Source of the DNA: Petrolisthes cinctipes
Lineage: Eukaryota; Arthropoda; Malacostraca; Decapoda; Porcellanidae
DNA: 64,000 bases
Direction of reading: 5' to 3'
Assembly: GCA_033782935.1 (NCBI GenBank)
Contig: JAWQEG010000166.1
Coordinates: forward strand, 1,268,001 to 1,332,000
Both the position numbers and the translations under genes were made by a program. Below the pieces are notes generated by a model. The model saw nothing but the letters and a program-made list of their open reading frames with translations, did not search any database and was not told where the DNA came from. Below are positions 23,268-35,587 of the stretch, one piece after another (positions within the stretch are counted from its first letter, which is position 1; each line of letters starts with the position of its first letter).

Positions 23268-23611
23268 AATTTGAGATATCGATTTTTTGGCACCTAAAAT
23301 GTCGATTTTTAGCATGTTTTTAGCCTATATTTTGAAAATATTCTAGCACTGTGTAGGCATGTACAGATTGCTTCTGGGACCCCAAAATATTGAATTTTCG
23401 GGTGTTTTGAGCCTGAATTTGAGATATAAACGGGTACAGAAGATACATGCACATATTGACTTTGGGCATCTAAAATATCGATTTTCAGTATGTTTTGAGC
23501 GTGTATTTTGAAAATACTGTAACACGGAGTAGGCATGTACAGATCGCTTCTGGGACCCCTAAATATCGAATTTTCGGGTGTTTTGGGACTGAATTTGAGA
23601 TATCGACTTTT

Positions 23612-26600
23612 TGGCACCTAAAAGATCGATTTTTAGCATGTTTTTAGCCTATATTTTGAAAATATTCTAGCACTGAGTAGGCATGTACAGATTGCTTCTG
23701 GGACCCCAAAATATTGAATTTTCGGGTGTTTTGAGCCTGAATTTGAGATATAAACGGGTACAGAAGATGCATGCACATATTGACTTTGGGCATCTAAAAT
23801 ATCGATTTTCAGTATGTTTTGAGCATGTATTTTGAAAATACTCTAACACGGAGTAGGCATGTACAGATCGCTTCTGGGACCCCTAAATATCGAATTTTCG
23901 GGTGTTTTGGGACTGAATTTGAGATATCGACTTTTTGGCACCTAAAAGATCGATTTTTAGCATGTTTTTAGCCTATATTTTGAAAATATTCTAGCACTGA
24001 GTAGGCATGTACAGATTGCTTTTGGGACCCCAAATTTTGAATTTTCGGGTGTTTTGAGCCTGAATTTGAGATATAAACGGGTACAGAAGATACATGCACA
24101 TATTGACTTTGGGCACCAAAAATATCGATTTTCAGCATGTTTTGGGCCTGGATTTTGAAAATACTCTAACACGGTGTAGGCATGTACAGATCGCTTCTGG
24201 GACCCCAAAATATCGAATTTTCGGGTGTTTAGGGCCAGAATTTGAGATATAAACGGGTACAGAAGATGCATGCACATATCGACTTTTGGGCACCTAAAAG
24301 ATCGATTTTCAGTATGTTTTTGGCCTGTATTTTGAAAATACTCTAACACGGAGTAAGCATGTACAGATACCTTCTGGGACCTCTAAATATCGAATTTTCA
24401 GGTGTTTTGGGACTGAATTTGAGATATCGATTTTTTGGCACCTAAAATGTCGATTTTTAGCATGTTTTTAGCCTATATTTTGAAAATATTTTAGCACTGT
24501 GTAGGCATGTACAGATTGCTTCTGGGACCCCAAAATATTGAATTTTCGGGTGTTTTGAGCCTGAATTTGAGATATAAACGGGTACAGAAGATACATGAAC
24601 ATATTGACTTTGGGCATCTAAAATATCGATTTTCAGTATGTTTTGAGCATGTATTTTGAAAATACTCTAACACGGAGTAGGTATGAACAGATCGCTTCTG
24701 GGACCCCTAAATATCGAATTTTCGGGTGTTTTGGGACTGAATTTGAGATATCGACTTTTTGGCACCTAAAAGATCGATTTTTAGCATGTTTTTAGCCTAT
24801 ATTTTGAAAATATTATAGCACTGTGTAGGCATGTACAGATTGCTTCTGGGACCCCAAAATATTGAATTTTCGGGTGTTTTGAGCCTGAATTTGAGATATA
24901 AACGGGTACAGAAGATACATGCACATATTGACTTTGGGCATCTAAAATATCGATTTTCAGCATGTTTTGGGCCTGTATTTTGAAAATACTCTAACACTGA
25001 GTAGGCATGTACAGATTGCTTCTGGGACCCCAAAATATTGAATTTTCGGGTGTTTTGAGCCTGAATTTGAGATATAAACGGGTACTGAAGATGCATGCAC
25101 ATATCGACTTTTGTGCACCTAAAAGATCGATTTTCAGTATGTTTTGAGCATGTATTTTGAAAATACTCTAACACGGAGTAGGCATGTACAGATCGCTTCT
25201 GGGACACCTAAATATCGAATTTTCGGGTGTTTTGGGACTGAATTTGAGATATCGATTTTTTGGCACCTAAAAGATCGATTTTTAGCATGTTTTTAGCCTA
25301 TATTTTGAAAATATTCTAGCACTGTGTAGGCATGTACAGATTGCTTCTGGAACCCCAAAATATTGAATTTTCGGGTGTTTTGAGCCTGAATTTGAGATAT
25401 AAACGGGTACAGAAGATACATGCACATATTGACTTTGGGCATCTAAAATATCAATTTTCAGCATGTTTTGGGCCTGTATTATGAAAATACTCTAACACTG
25501 AGTAGGCATGTACAGATCGCTTCTGGGACCCCTAAATATCGAATTTTCGGGTGTTTTGGGACTGAATTTGAGATATCGACTTTTTGGCACCTAAAAGATC
25601 GATTTTTAGCATGTTTTTAGCCTATATTTTGAAAATATTCTAGCACTGAGTAGGCATGTACAGATTGCTTTTGGGACCCCAAATTTTGAATTTTCGGGTG
25701 TTTTGAGCCTGAATTTGAGATATAAACGGGTACAGAAGATACATGCACATATTGACTTTGGGCACCAAAAATATCGATTTTCAGCATGTTTTGGGCCTGA
25801 ATTTTGAAAATACTCTAACACGATGTAGGCATGTACAGATCGCTTCTGGGACCCCAAAATATCGAATTTTCGGGTGTTTAGGGCCAGAATTTGAGATATA
25901 AACGGGTACAGAAGATGCATGCACATATCGACTTTTGGGCACCTAAAAGATCGATTTTCAGTATGTTTTTGGCCTGTATTTTGAAAATACTCTAACACGG
26001 AGTAAGCATGTACAGATACCTTCTGGGACCTCTAAATATCGAATTTTCGGGTGTTTTGGGACTGAATTTGAGATATCGATTTTTTGGCAAATAAAATGTC
26101 GATTTTTAGCATGTTTTTAGCCTATATTTTGAAAATATTTGAGCACTGTGTAGGCATGTACAGATTGCTTCTGGGACGCCAAAATATTGAATTTTCGGGT
26201 GTTTTGAGCCTGAATTTGAGATATAAACGGGTACAGAAGATACATGAACATATTGACTTTGGGCATCTAAAATATCGATTTTCAGTATGTTTTGAGCATG
26301 TATTTTGAAAATACCCTAACACGGAGTAGGTATGAACAGATCGCTTCTGGGACCCCTAAATATCGAATTTTCGGGTGTTTTGGGACTGAATTTGAGATAT
26401 CGACTTTTTGGCACCTAAAAGATCGATTTTTAGCATGTTTTTAGCCTATATTTTGAAAATATTCTAGCACTGAGTAGGCATGTACAGATTGCTTCTGGGA
26501 CCCCAAAATATTGAATTTTCGGGTGTTTTGAGCCTGAATTTGAGATATAAACGGGTACAGAAGATACATGCACATATTGACTTTGGGCATCTAAAATATC

Positions 26601-27874
26601 GATTTTTAGTATGTTTTGAGCATGTATTTTGAAAATACTCTAACACGGAGTAGGCATGTACAGATCGCTTCTGGGACCCCTAAATATCGAATTTTCGGGT
26701 GTTTTGGGACTGAATTTGAGATATCGACTTTTTGGCACCTAAAAGATCGATTATTAGCATGTTTTTAGCCTATATTTTGAAAATATTCTAGCACTGTACA
26801 GATTGCTTCTGGGACCCCAAAATATTGAATTTTCGGGTGTTTTGAGCCTGAATTTGAGATATAAACGGGTACAGAAGATACATGCACATATTGACTTTGG
26901 GCACCAAAAATATCGATTTTCAGTATGTTTTGGGCCTGGATTTTGAAAATACTCTAACACGGAGTAGGCATGTACAGATCGCTTCTGGGACCCCAAAATA
27001 TCGAATTTTCGGGTGTTTAGGGCCAGAATTTGAGATATAAACGGGTACAGAAGATGCATGCACATATCGACTTTTGGGCACCTAAAAGATCGATTTTCAG
27101 TATGTTTTTGGCCTGTATTTTGAAAATACTCTAACACGGAGTAGGCATGTACAGATACCTTCTGGGACCTCTAAATATCGAATTTTCGGGTGTTTTGGGA
27201 CTGAATTTGAGATATCGATTTTTTGGCACCTAAAATGTTGATTTTTAGCATGTTTTTAGCCTATATTTTGAAAATATTCTAGCACTGTGTAGGCATGTAC
27301 AGATTGCTTCTGGGACCCCAAAATATTGAATTTTCGGGTGTTTTGAGCCTGAATTTGAGATATAAACGGGTACAGAAGATACATGCACATATTGACTTTG
27401 GGCATCTAAAATATCGATTTTCAGCATGTTTTTGGCCTGTATTTTGAAAATACTCTAACACTGAGTAGGCATGTACAGATTGCTTCTGGGACCCCTAAAT
27501 ATCGAATTTTCGGGTGTTTTGGGACTGAATTTGAGATATCGACTTTTCTGGCACCTAAAAGATCGATTTTTAGCATGTTTTTAGCCTATATTTTGAAAAT
27601 ATTCTAGCACTGAGTAGGCATGTACAGATTGCTTCTGGGACCCCAAAATATTGAATTTTCGGGTGTTTTGAGCCTGAATTTGAGATATAAACGGGTACTG
27701 AAGATGCATGCACATATCGACTTTTGTGCACCTAAAAGATCGATTTTCAGTATGTTTTGAGCATGTATTTTGAAAATACTCTAACACGGAGTAGGCATGT
27801 ACAGATCGCTTCTGGGACCCCTAAATATCGAATTTTCGGGTGTTTTGGGACTGAATTTGAGATATCGACTTTTC
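23612..27874. repeat. 4,263-bp tandem duplication, copy 1
   Basis: A monomers start at 23592, 23916, 24416, 24740, 25241, 25565, 26065, 26389, 26713, 27204, 27528 and 27854. The intervals from 23592 are 324, 500, 324, 501, 324, 500, 324, 324, 491, 324 and 326 bp; the final 325-bp interval closes the unit. About half of the units are dimers. Within the copy, 23916-24740 and 25565-26389 are an older duplication 1,649 bp apart (shared caaattttgaatttt, gagtaagcatg, acatgaacat and gtatgaacag). Confidence 0.9.
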
Positions 27875-30800
27875 TGGCACCTAAAAGATCGATTTTTAGC
27901 ATGTTTTTAGCCTATATTTTGAAAATATTCTAGCACTGAGTAGGCATGTACAGATTGTTTCTGGGACCCCAAAATATTGAATTTTCGGGTGTTTTGAGCC
28001 TGAATTTGAGATATAAACGGGTACAGAAGATGCATGCACATATTGACTTTGGGCATCTAAAATATCGATTTTCAGTATGTTTTGAGCATGTATTTTGAAA
28101 ATACTCTAACACGGAGTAGGCATGTACAGATCGCTTCTGGGACCCCTAAATATCGAATTTTCGGGTGTTTTGGGACTGAATTTGAGATATCGACTTTTTG
28201 GCACCTAAAAGATCGATTTTTAGCATGTTTTTAGCCTATATTTTGAAAATATTCTAGCACTGAGTAGGCATGTACAGATTGCTTTTGGGACCCCAAATTT
28301 TGAATTTTCGGGTGTTTTGAGCCTGAATTTGAGATATAAACGGGTACAGAAGATACATGCACATATTGACTTTGGGCACCAAAAATATCGATTTTCAGCA
28401 TGTTTTGGGCCTGGATTTTGAAAATACTCTAACACGGTGTAGGCATGTACAGATCGCTTCTGGGACCCCAAAATATCGAATTTTCGGGTGTTTAGGGCCA
28501 GAATTTGAGATATAAACGGGTACAGAAGATGCATGCACATATCGACTTTTGGGCACCTAAAAGATCGATTTTCAGTATGTTTTTGGCCTGTATTTTGAAA
28601 AAACTCTAACACGGAGTAAGCATGTACAGATACCTTCTGGGACCTCTAAATATCGAATTTTCGGGTGTTTTGGGACTGAATTTGAGATATCGATTTTTTG
28701 GCACCTAAAATGTCGATTTTTAGCATGTTTTTAGCCTATATTTTGAAAATATTTTAGCACTGTGTAGGCATGTACAGATTGCTTCTGGGACCCCAAAATA
28801 TTGAATTTTCGGGTGTTTTGAGCCTGAATTTGAGATATAAACGGGTACAGAAGATACATGAAAATATTGACTTTGGGCATCTAAAATATCGATTTTCAGT
28901 ATGTTTTGAGCATGTATTTTGAAAATACTCTAACACGGAGTAGGTATGAACAGATCGCTTCTGGGACCCCTAAATATCGAATTTTCGGGTGTTTTGGGAC
29001 TGAATTTGAGATATCGACTTTTTGGCACCTAAAAGATCGATTTTTAGCATGTTTTTAGCCTATATTTTGAAAATATTATAGCACTGTGTAGGCATGTACA
29101 GATTGCTTCTGGGACCCCAAAATATTGAATTTTCGGGTGTTTTGAGCCTGAATTTGAGATATAAACGGGTACAGAAGATACATGCACATATTGACTTTGG
29201 GCATCTAAAATATCGATTTTCAGCATGTTTTGGGCCTGTATTTTGAAAATACTCTAACACTGAGTAGGCATGTACAGATTGCTTCTGGGACCCCAAAATA
29301 TTGAATTTTCGGGTGTTTTGAGCCTGAATTTGAGATATAAACGGGTACTGAAGATGCATGCACATATCGACTTTTGTGCACCTAAAAGATCGATTTTCAG
29401 TATGTTTTGAGCATGTATTTTGAAAATACTCTAACACGGAGTAGGCATGTACAGATCGCTTCTGGGACCCCTAAATATCGAATTTTCGGGTGTTTTGGGA
29501 CTGAATTTGAGATATCGATTTTTTGACACCTAAAAGATCGATTTTTAGCATGTTTTTAGCCTATATTTTGAAAATATTCTAGCACTGTGTAGGCATGTAC
29601 AGATTGCTTCTGGAACCCCAAAATATTGAATTTTCGGGTGTTTTGAGCCTGAATTTGAGATATAAACGGGTACAGAAGATACATGCACATATTGACTTTG
29701 GGCATCTAAAATATCAATTTTCAGCATGTTTTGGGCCTGTATTATGAAAATACTCTAACACTGAGTAGGCATGTACAGATCGCTTCTGGGACCCCTAAAT
29801 ATCGAATTTTCGGGTGTTTTGGGACTGAATTTGAGATATCGACTTTTTGGCACCTAAAAGATCGATTTTTAGCATGTTTTTAGCCTATATTTTGAAAATA
29901 TTCTAACACTGAGTAGGCATGTACAGATTGCTTTTGGGACCCCAAATTTTGAATTTTCGGGTGTTTTGAGCCTGAATTTGAGATATAAACGGGTACAGAA
30001 GATACATGCACATATTGACTTTGGGCACCAAAAATATCGATTTTCAGCATGTTTTGGGCCTGAATTTTGAAAATACTCTAACACGGTGTAGGCATGTACA
30101 GATCGCTTCTGGGACCCCAAAATATCGAATTTTCGGGTGTTTAGGGCCAGAATTTGAGATATAAACGGGTACAGAAGATGCATGCACATATCGACTTTTG
30201 GGCACCTAAAAGATTGATTTTCAGTATGTTTTTGGCCTGTATTTTGAAAATACTCTAACACGGAGTAAGCATGTACAGATACCTTCTGGGACCTCTAAAT
30301 ATCGAATTTTCGGGTGTTTTGGGACTGAATTTGAGATATCGATTTTTTGGCACCTAAAATGTCGATTTTTAGCATGTTTTTAGCCTATATTTTGAAAATA
30401 TTTGAGCACTGTGTAGGCATGTACAGATTGCTTCTGGGACGCCAAAATATTGAATTTTCGGGTGTTTTGAGCCTGAATTTGAGATATAAACGGGTACAGA
30501 AGATACATGAACATATTGACTTTGGGCATCTAAAATATCGATTTTCAGTATGTTTTGAGCATGTATTTTGAAAATACCCTAACACGGAGTAGGTATGAAC
30601 AGATCGCTTCTGGGACCCCTAAATATCGAATTTTCGGGTGTTTTGGGACTGAATTTGAGATATCGACTTTTTGGCACCTAAAAGATCGATTTTTAGCATG
30701 TTTTTAGCCTATATTTTGAAAATATTCTAGCACTGAGTAGGCATGTACAGATTGCTTCTGGGACCCCAAAATATTGAATTTTCGGGTGTTTTGAGCCTGA

Positions 30801-32137
30801 ATTTGAGATATAAACGGGTACAGAAGATACATGCACATATTGACTTTGGGCATCTAAAATATCGATTTTTAGTATGTTTTGAGCATGTATTTTGAAAATA
30901 CTCTAACACGGAGTAGGCATGTACAGATCGCTTCTGGGACCCCTAAATATTGAATTTTCGGGTGTTTTGGGACTGAATTTGAGATATCGACTTTTTGGCA
31001 CCTAAAAGATCGATTATTAGCATGTTTTTAGCCTATATTTTGAAAATATTCTAGCACTGTACAGATTGCTTCTGGGACCCCAAAATATTGAATTTTCGGG
31101 TGTTTTGAGCCTGAATTTGAGATATAAACGGGTACAGAAGATACATGCACATATTGACTTTGGGCACCAAAAATATCGATTTTCAGTATGTTTTGGGCCT
31201 GGATTTTGAAAATACTCTAACACGGAGTAGGCATGTACAGATCGCTTCTGGGACCCCAAAATATCGAATTTTCGGGTGTTTAGGGCCAGAATTTGAGATA
31301 TAAACGGGTACAGAAGATGCATGCACATATCGACTTTTGGGCACCTAAAAGATCGATTTTCAGTATGTTTTTGGCCTGTATTTTGAAAATACTCTAACAC
31401 GGAGTAGGCATGTACAGATACCTTCTGGGACCTCTAAATATCGAATTTTCGGGTGTTTTGGGACTGAATTTGAGATATCGATTTTTTGGCACCTAAAATG
31501 TTGATTTTTAGCATGTTTTTAGCCTATATTTTGAAAATATTCTAGCACTGTGTAGGCATGTACAGATTGCTTCTGGGACCCCAAAATATTGAATTTTCGG
31601 GTGTTTTGAGCCTGAATTTGAGATATAAACGGGTACAGAAGATACATGCACATATTGACTTTGGGCATCTAAAATATCGATTTTCAGCATGTTTTTGGCC
31701 TGTATTTTGAAAATACTCTAACACTGAGTAGGCATGTACAGATTGCTTCTGGGACCCCTAAATATCGAATTTTCGGGTGTTTTGGGACTGAATTTGAGAT
31801 ATCGACTTTTCTGGCACCTAAAAGATCGATTTTTAGCATGTTTTTAGCCTATATTTTGAAAATATTCTAGCACTGAGTAGGCATGTACAGATTGCTTCTG
31901 GGACCCCAAAATATTGAATTTTCGGGTGTTTTGAGCCTGAATTTGAGATATAAACGGGTACTGAAGATGCATGCACATATCGACTTTTGTGCACCTAAAA
32001 GATCGATTTTCAGTATGTTTTGAGCATGTATTTTGAAAATACTCTAACACGGAGTAGGCATGTACAGATCGCTTCTGGGACCCCTAAATATCGAATTTTC
32101 GGGTGTTTTGGGACTGAATTTGAGATATCGACTTTTA
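27875..32137. repeat. 4,263-bp tandem duplication, copy 2
   Basis: Same order as copy 1, with A monomers at 28179, 28679, 29003, 29504, 29828, 30328, 30652, 30976, 31467, 31791 and 32117. About a dozen single-base differences were noticed. Examples are attgc/attgt (23694/27957), acatgaacat/acatgaaaat (near 24600/28860), ggcacc/gacacc (near 25262/29525), acgatgtagg/acggtgtagg (near 25822/30085), and ggcaaata/ggcaccta (near 26089/30352). That is roughly 99.7% identity. Similarity runs on to about 32337 and then stops. Confidence 0.9.
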
Positions 32138-35100
32138 TGGCACCTAAAAGATCGATTTTTAGCATGTTTTTAGCCTATATTTTGAAAATATTCTAGCACT
32201 GAGTAGGCATGTACAGATTGCTTCTGGGACCCCAAAATATTGAATTTTCGGGTGTTTTGAGCCTGAATTTGAGATATAAACGGGTACAGAAGATACATGC
32301 ACATATTGACTTTGGGCATCTAAAATATCGATTTTCAGCATGTTTTGGGCCTGAATTTTGAAAATACTGTAATACGGAGTAGGCATGTACAGATCGCTTC
32401 TGGGACCCCAAAATAGCGAATTTTCGGGTGTTTAGGGCCAGAATTTGAGATATAAACGGGTACAGAAGATGCATGCACATATCGACTTTTGGGCACCTAA
32501 ATGATCGATTTTCAGTATGTTTTTGGCCTGTATTTTGAAAATACTCTAACACGGAGTAGGCATGTACAGATACCTTCTGGGACCTCTAAATATCGAATTT
32601 TCGGGTGTTTTGGGACTGAATTTGAGATATCGATTTTTTGGCACCTAAAATGTCGATTTTTAGCATGTTTTTAGCCTATATTTTGAAAATATTCTAGCAC
32701 TGAGTAGGCATGTACAGATTGCTTCTGGGACCCCAAAATATTGAATTTTCGGGTGTTTTGAGCCTGAATTAGAGATATAAACGGGTACAGAAGATACATG
32801 CACATATTGACTTTGGGCACCAAAAATATCGATTTTCAGCATGTTTTGGGCCTGAATTTTGAAAATACTCTAACACGGAGTAGGCATGTACAGATCGCTT
32901 CTGGGACCCCAAAATATCGAATTTTCAAGTGTTTAGGGCCAGAATTTGAGATATAAACGGGTACAGAAGATGCATACACATATCGACTTTTGGGCACCTA
33001 AAAGATCGATTTTCAGTATGTTTTTGGCCTGTATTTTGAAAATACTCTAACACGGAGTAGGCATGTACAGATACCTTCTGGGACCTCTAAATATCGAATT
33101 TTCGGGTGTTTTGGGACTGAATTTGAGATATCGATTTTTTGGCACCTAAAATGTCGATTTTTAGCATGTTTTTAGCCTATATTTTGAAAATATTCTAGCA
33201 CTGTGTAGGCATGTACAGATTGCTTCTGGAACCCGAAAATATTGAATTTTCGGGTGTTTTGAGCCTGAATTTGAGATATAAACGGGTACAGAAGATACAT
33301 GCACATATTGACTTTGGGCATCTAAAATATCGATTTTCAGCATGTTTTGGGCCAGTATTTTGAAAATACTCTAACACTGAATAGGCATGTACAGATTGCT
33401 TCTGGGACCCCAAAATATTGAATTTTCGGGTGTTTTGAGCCTGAATTTGAGATATAAACGGGTACTGAAGATGCATGCACATATCGACTTTTGTGCACCT
33501 AAAAGATCGATTTTCAGTATGTTTTGAGCATTTATTTTGAAAATACTCTAACACGGAGTAGGCATGTACAGATCGCTTCTGGGACCCCTAAATATCGAAT
33601 TTTCGGGTGTTTTGGGACTGAATTTGAGATATCGACTTTTTGGCACCTAAAAGATCGATTTTTTAGCATGTATTTAGCCTATATTTTGAAAATATTCTAG
33701 CACTGTACAGATTGCTTCTGGGACCCCAAAATATTGAATTTTCGGGTGTTTTGAGCCTGAATTTGAGATATAAACGGGTACAGAAGATACATGCACATAT
33801 TGACTTTGGGCATCTAAAATATCGATTTTCAGCATGTTTTGGGCCTGAATTTTGAAAATACTCTAACACGGAGTAGGCATGTACAGATCGCTTCTGGGAC
33901 CCCAAAATATCGAATTTTCGGGTGTTTAGGGCCAGAATTTGAGATATAAACGGGTACAGAAGATGCATGCACATATCGAGTTTTGGGCACCTAAAAGATC
34001 GATTTTCAGTATGTTTTTGGCCTGTATTTTGAAAATACTCTAACACGGAGTAGGCATGTACAGATACCTTCTGGGACCTCTAAATATCGAATTTTCGGGT
34101 GTTTTGGGACTGAATTTGAGATATCGATTTTTTGGCACCTAAAATGTTGATTTTTAGCATGTTTTTAGCCTATATTTTGAAAATATTCTAGCACTGTGTA
34201 GGCATGTACAGATTGCTTCTGGGACCCCAAAATATTGAATTTTCGGGTGTTTTGAGCCTGAATTTGAGATATAAACGGGTACAGAAGATACATGCACATA
34301 TTGACTTTGGGCATCTAAAATATCGATTTTCAGCATGTTTTGGGCCTGTATTTTGAAAATACTCTATCACTGAGTAGGCATGTACAGATTGCTTCTGGGA
34401 CCCCTAAATATCGAATTTTCGGGTGTTTTGGGACTGAATTTGAGATATCGACTTTTCTGGCACCTAAAAATCGATTTTTAGCATGTTTTTAGCCTATATT
34501 TTGAAAATATTCTAGCACTGAGTAGGCATGTACAGATTGCTTCTGGGACCCCAAAATATTGAATTTTCGGGTGTTTTGAGCCTGAATTTGAGATATAAAC
34601 GGGTACTGAAGATGCATGCACATATCGACTTTTGTGCACCTAAAAGATCGATTTTCAGTATGTTTTGAGCATGTATTTTGAAAATACTCTAACACGGAGT
34701 AGGCATGTACAGATCGCTTCTGGGACCCCTAAATATCGAATTTTCGGGTGTTTTGGGACTGAATTTGAGATATCGACTTTTCTGGCACCTAAAAGATCGA
34801 TTTTTAGCATGTTTTTAGCCTATATTTTGAAAATATTCTAGCACTGAGTAGGCATGTACAGATTGCTTCTGGGACCCCAAAATATTGAATTTTCGGGTGT
34901 TTTGAGCCTGAATTTGAGATATAAACGGGTACAGAAGATACATGCACATATTGACTTTGGGCACCAAAAATATCGATTTTCAGCATGTTTTGGGCCTGAA
35001 TTTTGAAAATACTCTAACACGGAGTAGGCATGTACAGATCGCTTCTGGGACCCCAAAATATCGAATTTTCGGGTGTTTAGGGCCATAATTTGAGATATAA

Positions 35101-35587
35101 ACGGGTACAGAAGATGCATGCACAAATCGACTTTTGGGCACCTAAAAGATCGATTTTCAGTATGTTTTTGGCCTGTATTTTGAAAATACCCTAACATGGA
35201 GTAGGCATGTACAGATACCTTCTGGGACCTCTAAATATCGAATTTTCGGGTGTTTTGGGACTGAATTTGAGATATCGATTTTTTGGCAACTAAAATGTCG
35301 ATTTTTAGCATGTTTTTAGCCTATATTTTGAAAATATTCTAGCACTGTGTAGGCATGTACAGATTGCTTCTGGGACCCCAAAATATTGAATTTTCGGGTG
35401 TTTTGAGCCTGAATTTGAGATATAAACAGGTACAGAAGATACATGAACATATTGACTTTGGGCATCTAAAATATCGATTTTCAGTATGTTTTGAGCATGT
35501 ATTTTGAAAATACTCTAACACGGAGTAGGCAAGTACAGATCGCTTCTGGGACCCCTAAATATCGAATTTTCGGGTGTTTTGGGACTG
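32138..35587. repeat. Mixed zone: source-like modules for later duplications
   Basis: Trimers begin at 32117, 32619, 33120, 33621 (10-bp deletion) and 34762; dimers begin at 34113, 34437 and 35264. Rare variants seen here recur downstream. They include tgtaatacgg with aaaatagcg (near 32370 and 32413), gaattagag (32768), tttcaagtg (near 32926), tgcatacac (32972), and ggccataattt with ccctaacatgg (near 35087 and 35189). The block 34113-35263 is repeated at 36226-37376, 2,113 bp away. Confidence 0.85.

Larger units (their letters stand above)
18895..23611. repeat. Mixed zone of trimers and dimers
   Basis: After the 6.8-kb duplication ends, the order becomes irregular. The trimer starting at 18643 ends in a C'/C hybrid. 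A dimer (19144-19467), a trimer (19468-19968), three dimers (19969-20940), trimers from 20941 and 21441, an A/B hybrid (21942-22089), trimers from 22267 and 22767, and a dimer from 23268 follow. Single-base losses give 500-bp trimers from 20941 (ttttaaaatac near 21180) and 22267 (gttttggcctg near 22492). Confidence 0.87.
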
